Shown one piece after another: positions 5,810 through 10,211 of a stretch of 10,211 bases of DNA; within the stretch, counting starts at the first letter, position 1; every line of letters starts with the position of its first letter. Source of the DNA: Bacteroidales bacterium (lineage in GTDB: Bacteria; Bacteroidota; Bacteroidia; Bacteroidales; VadinHA17); contig DNOQ01000325.1 of the NCBI GenBank assembly GCA_003501665.1, forward strand, positions 1 through 10,211, written 5' to 3'. Under the pieces are notes generated by a model, which saw only the letters and a list, made by a program, of their open reading frames with translations, made no database searches and was not told the DNA's origin. The translations under genes and the position numbers were made by a program.

Positions 5810-6694
5810 ATGGACATACTCAAGGAACTTGAGAAAGACTGTGAAAGTCGTTGTCAGAAATTCTTAAAACGCTACTACCGGCTGATTATGAAGCTTGCCA
5901 GGCGACGTTTGGGAGAGAACTTTAACCCGACGGAGATACTTTCAGAGGCGGCAATTGCATTTCACAGATGGTCTTTCTACCACAGCCGATCAAAGCGTAC
6001 AAAGATGTCTTCATCGTTTTCCTGGTTCTTTAATAAACGGCTGGATATCTACGAACGGAATGGAGGCTGTAGTGTCAAAGACGATGGTGAATGGAACCAT
6101 AGGAGGTATTCTGAAAGTGACAGTGGCGATGAGTTTTCTCCGAAAGATCTTGCTGAGACTGTGTTTGACTGGCACAGCGATGATGGTTTCTTTGCCGCCG
6201 ATGATGCCTTTTGTCTGGAAAGAGAGGAGAGGCTCTTTTATAGTGCTCTTAGCAATGGAGCTGAAGATATTCCTCTCTCAGAAGAAGTTAACGATTCAGG
6301 AGATGAAATATCCGACGATGAGGAAAAAGTAATTCCTGAAGAACCTTATGGCGCCAGATATCTGGTTTGTATTGAAAGCTTCGTAAAAATTCCTCTGTTG
6401 TCATCAGACCTCCAAAAGATTATCAGGCATCTGTCACATGATAAACAGGAAGCAAACAATATAGCTTACGGAAGACTAACAAAGAATCGGTCCGTAAGGA
6501 GCGCTGCCAAAATAGTTAAGAGCATTCTTCAGTGGCAGGTCTCAGGAACTCCATATAAACTGTACGTGGGTGTTTGCCTGAACGGCACCCGACATCATCT
6601 TCTTGTCCTCGCGCAAACGGAAGAAGAGGCGAAGAAATTTCTTAAGCCGTATGGGACCATGCTCGAACTTCGTCCCTTGGCCGGAGATGAATAA
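5810..6694 (+). CDS. Unknown acidic protein, possibly sigma-factor-like
   Basis: A strong SD (AAGGAG, 5797-5802) sits 7 nt before ATG 5810. The product is 294 residues. Residues 15-82 resemble sigma-70 region 2: helices around RYYRLIMKLARRRLG, NPTEILSEAAIAFHRW where sigma factors have the DLxQExF segment, then SFSWFFNKRLDIY like the SFxxWLxxxxxN helix. The middle (about 90-180) is very acidic with D/E/S clusters. Residues about 198-240 (LSSDLQKIIRHL ... AYGRLTKNRSVRSAAKIVKSIL) could be an HTH in the place of region 4. The last 45 residues (YKLYVGVCLNGTRHHLLVLA ...) look like a small alpha/beta module. I see this by pattern only. It could equally be a DNA-binding protein of another kind. Its place in the operon suggests regulation of transfer genes. 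Confidence 0.5.
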   Translation: MDILKELEKDCESRCQKFLKRYYRLIMKLARRRLGENFNPTEILSEAAIAFHRWSFYHSRSKRTKMSSSFSWFFNKRLDIYERNGGCSVKDDGEWNHRRYSESDSGDEFSPKDLAETVFDWHSDDGFFAADDAFCLEREERLFYSALSNGAEDIPLSEEVNDSGDEISDDEEKVIPEEPYGARYLVCIESFVKIPLLSSDLQKIIRHLSHDKQEANNIAYGRLTKNRSVRSAAKIVKSILQWQVSGTPYKLYVGVCLNGTRHHLLVLAQTEEEAKKFLKPYGTMLELRPLAGDE

Positions 6695-6751
6695 CACTTT
6701 GTGCTGGTAATACTAACTATATTTGTTGAACAAGCATTGTGAGGGGGCGAG

Positions 6752-6847
6752 ATGAAAATATTAATAAATAGGGTAGGGGAAATAAACATTAACGAAATCC
6801 ATAGGATCAAAGAAAAACTAAGTTCCACTTATACGGAGGATGAATAA
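6752..6847 (+). CDS. Small ORF, 31 residues, unknown
   Basis: GAGG (6741-6744, within GAGGGGG) lies 7 nt before ATG 6752, a good ribosome site. The peptide begins MKILINRVGEININEIHRIK and ends in STYTEDE. It is soluble-looking, charged and probably helical, with no recognisable motif. The SD of the next gene lies inside its last codons and its stop (6845-6847) is 2 nt before that gene's apparent start. It may be a real small protein or a translated leader that couples translation to the next gene. Confidence 0.5.
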   Translation: MKILINRVGEININEIHRIKEKLSSTYTEDE

Positions 6848-6852
6848 ATATC
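6835..6852 (+). promoter_or_regulatory. SD GGAGGA followed by ATC, apparent non-ATG start
   Basis: GGAGGA (6835-6840) is followed 9 nt later by ATC 6850 in the frame of the 112-residue protein. That frame has a stop (TGA 6841-6843), so translation must start between 6844 and the first standard start codon, GTG 6943, which would cut away a conserved-looking segment. ATA 6844 is too close to the SD. An ATG at 6840 opens only six codons in another frame. Confidence 0.5.
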
Positions 6853-7188
6853 GCGGATAACACAGCTACTTCCCGCAAATACAGGACCGCAAATTGGGCT
6901 GAAGTTAGAGGTCCCGTAGTTGACATCCAATTTGCTGATAATGTGCTTGTCCTGAAAGTACATACAAATGACAAACATAACGGCAAAACCAATCCTACAG
7001 ACCATATCATCAAAATTCGTTCAGACACCGGTCTTTTTTCTATCGCTAAACTTACCCAGGCAGGGGATCTGGTAGAAGTCTGTGGCCCCATTGCTACCGA
7101 CAGATCTATCGTTCCGAGCAAGTTTGAGAATTTCTCCTTTTATTCGGATAACCGAATCAACGCCTTAAGGCAAGAGGTAAGCGTATAG
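6850..7188 (+). CDS. Small beta-rich protein, OB-fold or HAS-barrel-like
   Basis: 112 residues if started at ATC 6850. GTG 6943 gives 81 residues but loses WAEVRGPVVDIQF (16-28 in the longer form). The alternating hydrophobic pattern of VRGPVVDIQFADNVLVLKV, then IIKIRSDTGLFSIAKL, then AGDLVEVCGPIA is typical of a small beta barrel. The G-x-V start and the GDLVEVxG strand resemble OB-fold nucleic-acid binders. GPVVDIQF also resembles the N-terminal barrel of ATP synthase beta (HAS barrel, shared with the HerA ATPase). Either would suit a neighbour of a DNA-pumping ATPase. No family is recognised with certainty. It lies in the operon, 2 nt after the small ORF. Confidence 0.5.
   Translation: MADNTATSRKYRTANWAEVRGPVVDIQFADNVLVLKVHTNDKHNGKTNPTDHIIKIRSDTGLFSIAKLTQAGDLVEVCGPIATDRSIVPSKFENFSFYSDNRINALRQEVSV
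7174..7187 (+). promoter_or_regulatory. SD-like GAGG with ATA 7185 as a possible start of the HD-GYP gene
   Basis: GAGG (7174-7177, in AAGAGGT) lies 7 nt before ATA 7185-7187, which overlaps the TAG (7186-7188) of the upstream gene as ATAG. This resembles the ATGA coupling seen twice elsewhere in the window. The annotated alternative, GTG 7212, has no SD in front. ATA starts are very rare, so this is a suggestion only. Confidence 0.3.
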
Positions 7189-7211
7189 AACGTCTTTCGA
7201 AACATCATTGC

Positions 7212-7844
7212 GTGTGTTGCCCATCAAATGCCGCACTAATTCTCTCTCTGCTGAAGGAGAAATCTTCCGGGGTTTTCGGACACAGTATAGTCACAGGAAT
7301 TATTGCAAGGGAAATAGCTGTCGATATCGGCCTCTGCGACGATGAGGTGAACATATTATATCTTGCAGGACTTCTGCATGATATAGGGAAGATCTTTATT
7401 GAAGATTCAATCCTGCTCTCTCGTGAAAACCTCACCTTCAAGCAGTTCAATATAATAAAACAGCATCCGGAAAGAGGTGCCAGGACAGTCGAGAGATTTA
7501 TTTCCGAGAAATTAGCTCCGCCGATCCTTTATCACCATGAACTTCCGAACGGAAAAGGGTATCCCTATGGATTACGAAACGATGAAATACCGCTTTCTGC
7601 CAAGATCATTTCTACTGCGGACAAGTTTTCCGCATTAACTATGGAGCGTCCCTACAGATCAGCTCTTGTCACAGATATGGCGGTACTGGTTATAGATGAC
7701 CATATAAAAACATTCTTTGACGGGAAGAGCCGATTCGTGCGAAGTAGTCTCAAATCGCTTAATATGAGAGATCTTCATATTTTATCCGCCCAAATCTCTA
7801 ACGATATCGACTCTCTCCTTGCTTCATTGAAATACTCTATATGA
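7212..7844 (+). CDS. HD-GYP domain protein, predicted cyclic-di-GMP phosphodiesterase
   Basis: 210 residues from GTG 7212, or 219 from ATA 7185. Almost the whole protein is one HD-GYP domain, a metal-dependent hydrolase that breaks cyclic di-GMP (some members cleave cGAMP). Visible residues, numbered from GTG: H24 (FGHS), H56-D57 and K60 in LLHDIGK, H85 (KQHPERGA), H108-H109-E110 in YHHE, GKGYPYGL (114-121), and D137 in STADKFSALTMERPYR. The canonical HHExxDGxGYP box reads HHELPNGKGYP, so only the D before G is changed to N; metal ligands appear intact. There is no receiver or other sensor domain. The upstream extension contains a Cys cluster (HCVCC). The stop overlaps the start of the coupling-protein gene (ATGA at 7841), so production is linked to the transfer ATPase. 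Confidence 0.88.
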   Translation: MCCPSNAALILSLLKEKSSGVFGHSIVTGIIAREIAVDIGLCDDEVNILYLAGLLHDIGKIFIEDSILLSRENLTFKQFNIIKQHPERGARTVERFISEKLAPPILYHHELPNGKGYPYGLRNDEIPLSAKIISTADKFSALTMERPYRSALVTDMAVLVIDDHIKTFFDGKSRFVRSSLKSLNMRDLHILSAQISNDIDSLLASLKYSI

Positions 7845-10000
7845 GCTGGGCCACCGAGGACGAAGTATTAAAACATCACCGGATGCTTACAAAATCAGAA
7901 GCTTATTCCAGACAGGCATTACTATCAATCGTTGTCAGTACTTTATTTTCTCTCACCTTTTTCATCAGTCACGTTGTCTCGTATATCTTGTTATTCTCTT
8001 CCTCCGTGTTCATTTTCTTTTACTTATTTGATACTTTCTACCCGTGCAGACAGTTTCAAAGCTTTAAAAGAATGGCAGAGAGAAAAGCTCCAGAAATTGA
8101 GAAATCACCTCATGACACCGTTCAATCCGATAGGCATTTCTTTGAGGATTCTGCCATCAGGGATAACCGCAATATTTTTTTACGATTGATTTTTACACGA
8201 GAGGTCTTATTTGTTATTGAACTGCTTATTTCTCTTACTCTTTCCAATATTCTTCTGAGATTCTTATCTTCCATGCCACCGTGGCTTGTTCTTTCAGAGA
8301 TGGTTGCTGTCAATGCAGGAGCCTCTTTCCTCTTAGTAACAGTTTATATTTCGTACATTGACTCTCTCGAGATAGACGAATTTCCTACTGATTGGCGGGA
8401 TAAATTTATGCTTCGCTTTTTAAAAATGTTCAGTTACTCGCGCAACTACTTTTTTGTCGGCGAAGTTAATGGCAAAAAGATAGGGTTGCCCCGTATGTTG
8501 CGCTTTCTCCATACGATGATCGGAGCTCCCACAGGTGAAGGAAAAAGCTCAAGTCTGATCATCCCGCCTCTACTTTTCGACTCCGATAGTATCGGGTCAG
8601 CGGTCGTTCCTGATGCGAAGTCTCCTGAGTTATTTAACTGGGTGGCAGGACGTTGGCTAAAGAACGGTAAGAGAGTCTTCCTTTTCGATCCATGGCATCC
8701 CGACACTATCGGAATAAATCCGCTTCCCGATGCCGACGACAATGACTTGCTCACGATTGTGGATGTCATCATGAGGGAGAGGGAGGAAATCTTAAAGGAA
8801 GATGCATTCTTTAAATCCCGAACCAAGTATCTTCTGTTTGCAATACTAAAGCTGGTACAGAGTTTCAACGACGAGTACTGCAATATGGCAAGCGTTTATC
8901 ACATAGTCCAGAGCGTGGATACACTGAAGAATTTTGTTGATGCCGCCCCAGAAGTAATTCAGAAACTATTTTCCGACTTTGATGATCTGTATGCTGAGAC
9001 GAAAGTAAATGCCCTTACGAGCATCAGAGAGAAGATGGACGTCTTCATGGAAGCCAGCGTCAGGAAAGCATTTTCCAGGAGTGAATTTAAACTGAGTCTG
9101 CTTTTCAGGGAAAAAGAACCTTGCCTTCTTATTCTCGGATGCCCTATCGACAAAAAGGAACCCGGCACGAAAATCGCGAGCTTACTTGTAAATCTTATTG
9201 TAAACCTCGCTTTCAGAGAGCGCCGGCTTCAGAAGCAGGCGATACAGAGAGGAGAGCAGACTTACACTCCAAATGACCTTTATCTGTACCTCGATGAGCT
9301 GCGAAATCTCAAGATTACGGCCCTTGCCGACCTTATATCCATTGCCAGAGAGACGAGAACCCATGTAATCGACTCCGTAACGGACATAATGTTTTTCCGC
9401 TATTATAAGGAAGACTTCTCCGGGTTAATGGGCAACCACAGAACTCGTATTTTTATGAGGGGGCTTGATTACGATTCTGCAAAATATGTTTCAGACTCCC
9501 TGGGCAAGCATGATGTAGCAACGTATAAGTATTTTAGAGGACTCATGGCGAGTCAGGAGCAAAGGAATCTTCTTGATCCGGACAAAGTGATGAACCTGCC
9601 TGAGGACAAGCTGATTATCTTTTCTCCCAAAACAAGGCCATTTATTGCCGATAAAGTTAGCATCTATAAAACCAGATGGCTGATGAAAATGAAGGACAAT
9701 CCCCCCAAACGGATCAGGGAACTCTATCATGACTGGGGGTTAGCCGAAGAACCCCTTAAGGATACCCAGTTCCCGACTGTGGACGGTTCTGACCTCTACG
9801 ATTTTGCAAAAATCAAGGGTAATAAGACTCCGGAGCAATTGCAAACAAACATAACGATGCAAAAGGTACATCGCGAACGACTGGGTGGAGGAATCTTTTC
9901 CAAGGAGCCTCAACGTGAATCCACTGTGGAGGATACTGAGGGAATTCAACGTCAGATTCGGGAAGATGAGGAGATCGGGGGAATAGCCGGTGGTATTTAA
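7841..10000 (+). CDS. Type IV coupling protein (VirD4/TraG/TraD-like ATPase)
   Basis: A 719-residue inner-membrane ATPase that would bring the relaxase-DNA complex to a type IV secretion channel. The N-terminus has hydrophobic segments at about 27-65 (probably a hairpin of two) and about 118-172 (probably two more), a long membrane region for this family. Walker A is GAPTGEGKS (228-236, K235). Walker B is LYLYLDE (D485, E486) followed by LRNLKITALADLISIARE, as in VirD4-type proteins. DAKSPELF (258-265) matches the family DxKxEL-like segment, and FDPWHPDTIGINPL follows the usual FDP...NPL pattern. The tail after about 650 is hydrophilic. The start overlaps the HD-GYP stop by 4 bases. No relaxase or channel gene is in the window. 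Confidence 0.92.
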   Translation: MSWATEDEVLKHHRMLTKSEAYSRQALLSIVVSTLFSLTFFISHVVSYILLFSSSVFIFFYLFDTFYPCRQFQSFKRMAERKAPEIEKSPHDTVQSDRHFFEDSAIRDNRNIFLRLIFTREVLFVIELLISLTLSNILLRFLSSMPPWLVLSEMVAVNAGASFLLVTVYISYIDSLEIDEFPTDWRDKFMLRFLKMFSYSRNYFFVGEVNGKKIGLPRMLRFLHTMIGAPTGEGKSSSLIIPPLLFDSDSIGSAVVPDAKSPELFNWVAGRWLKNGKRVFLFDPWHPDTIGINPLPDADDNDLLTIVDVIMREREEILKEDAFFKSRTKYLLFAILKLVQSFNDEYCNMASVYHIVQSVDTLKNFVDAAPEVIQKLFSDFDDLYAETKVNALTSIREKMDVFMEASVRKAFSRSEFKLSLLFREKEPCLLILGCPIDKKEPGTKIASLLVNLIVNLAFRERRLQKQAIQRGEQTYTPNDLYLYLDELRNLKITALADLISIARETRTHVIDSVTDIMFFRYYKEDFSGLMGNHRTRIFMRGLDYDSAKYVSDSLGKHDVATYKYFRGLMASQEQRNLLDPDKVMNLPEDKLIIFSPKTRPFIADKVSIYKTRWLMKMKDNPPKRIRELYHDWGLAEEPLKDTQFPTVDGSDLYDFAKIKGNKTPEQLQTNITMQKVHRERLGGGIFSKEPQRESTVEDTEGIQRQIREDEEIGGIAGGI

Positions 10001-10030
10001 TAAATTAATCAATATTTCGAAGGAGAAGGA

Positions 10031-10211
10031 ATGCACAAACAGGATGATACATCCGGACTAAATTTTACGCCGCCCCGTCATCTCATAACTGCGCATAGCA
10101 TGATTCAGCAGTGGTATGTTTCAGAATCAAGCGGGCAACCTTTCGCAAAGGAATTTTTTACCCTGGAGCATATTATGCAATTTTCCATGGTAGCCATTAA
10201 ATCTGCTTTAC
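10031..10211 (+). CDS. Unknown protein, 5' part only
   Basis: AAGGAG (10020-10025) lies 5 nt before ATG 10031, a strong start, and the gene is 30 bp after the coupling-protein stop. The 60 visible residues are hydrophilic, with no signal peptide or membrane segment: MHKQDDTSGLNFTPPRHLIT, then IQQWYVSES and FFTLEHIMQFSMVAIK. I recognise no family. By position it is probably a transfer gene, possibly a coupling-protein partner or relaxosome component. Confidence 0.75.
   Translation, partial: MHKQDDTSGLNFTPPRHLITAHSMIQQWYVSESSGQPFAKEFFTLEHIMQFSMVAIKSAL

Noticed and set aside
5895..6332. 145-codon + strand ORF in another frame within the sigma-like gene
   Set aside because: The overlapping frame 5810-6694 has a strong SD and fits the operon. 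This one lacks a ribosome site and has implausible composition.
6573..6592. Iteron-like TTTGCCTGAACGGCAC inside the sigma-like gene
   Set aside because: Only the TTGCC end matches. The rest does not fit the iteron and the stretch is coding.
6840..6860. ATG 6840 as the start of the gene after the small ORF
   Set aside because: It opens only six codons in another frame. A frameshift would be needed to reach the 112-residue frame and I see no slippery site.
6895..6935. Fragment of ATP synthase beta subunit (GPVVDIQF)
   Set aside because: The match is short, no P-loop or later beta-subunit sequence follows, and the rest is a different small protein. At most a shared barrel fold.
8446..8883. Long minus-strand ORF of 145 codons, and similar minus-strand ORFs elsewhere
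   Set aside because: They lie opposite well-supported + strand genes, lack SD sequences and show no motifs. They are shadows.

Overview
The window looks like the replication/control end of a bacterial conjugative plasmid, or of an integrative element carrying a plasmid-type replicon, running into its transfer region. It is AT-rich, all convincing genes are on the + strand, and most starts have Shine-Dalgarno (SD) sequences. A VirD4/TraG-type coupling protein, a stand-alone receiver, an HD-GYP domain and a RepA-like (RPA family) initiator together suggest a Gram-negative-type or environmental host (Nitrospirota-, Desulfobacterota- or Proteobacteria-like). I cannot place it closer, and no ribosomal or metabolic gene helps.

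Layout. Positions 1-254 hold no gene I can support. Positions 255-719 hold one reading frame broken by a single in-frame TAG, with a strong hairpin inside, probably a decayed gene. Positions 656-815 carry six direct 19-bp iterons (consensus AATTTGTGTATTTAGGCAA) followed by an AT-rich stretch, the picture of an iteron-type origin. The rep gene follows (start best placed at TTG 921, stop 2399). Its last codons are themselves an inverted iteron, and 2379-2732 carries a second, mixed-orientation iteron set, an arrangement like oriR-repA-incA of phage/plasmid P1. Next come a two-gene unit (2791-3893) of a receiver-only response regulator translationally coupled to a CI/S24-type repressor that seems to lack the Ser/Lys self-cleavage residues, then an intergenic regulatory region (3894-4167).

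From 4168 to the end is a tight unidirectional cluster: a ParB-like protein with two HTH motifs, a possibly sigma-like acidic protein, a 31-codon ORF, a small beta-barrel/OB-like protein apparently started at ATC, an HD-GYP protein with an unclear start, the type IV coupling ATPase, and the first 60 codons of another gene. Spacings of 46, 57, 2, about 23, -4 and 30 bp suggest one operon.

Working model (inference): Rep copies the element through the iterons. The response regulator/repressor pair passes a host phosphorelay signal to element genes. The ParB-like and sigma-like proteins regulate the transfer operon, and the HD-GYP protein ties DNA transfer to cyclic-di-GMP turnover next to the coupling ATPase. 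The most novel points are the coupled receiver/non-cleavable repressor pair, the HD-GYP gene overlapping the coupling-protein gene, and two consecutive genes with well-placed SD sequences in front of non-ATG codons.
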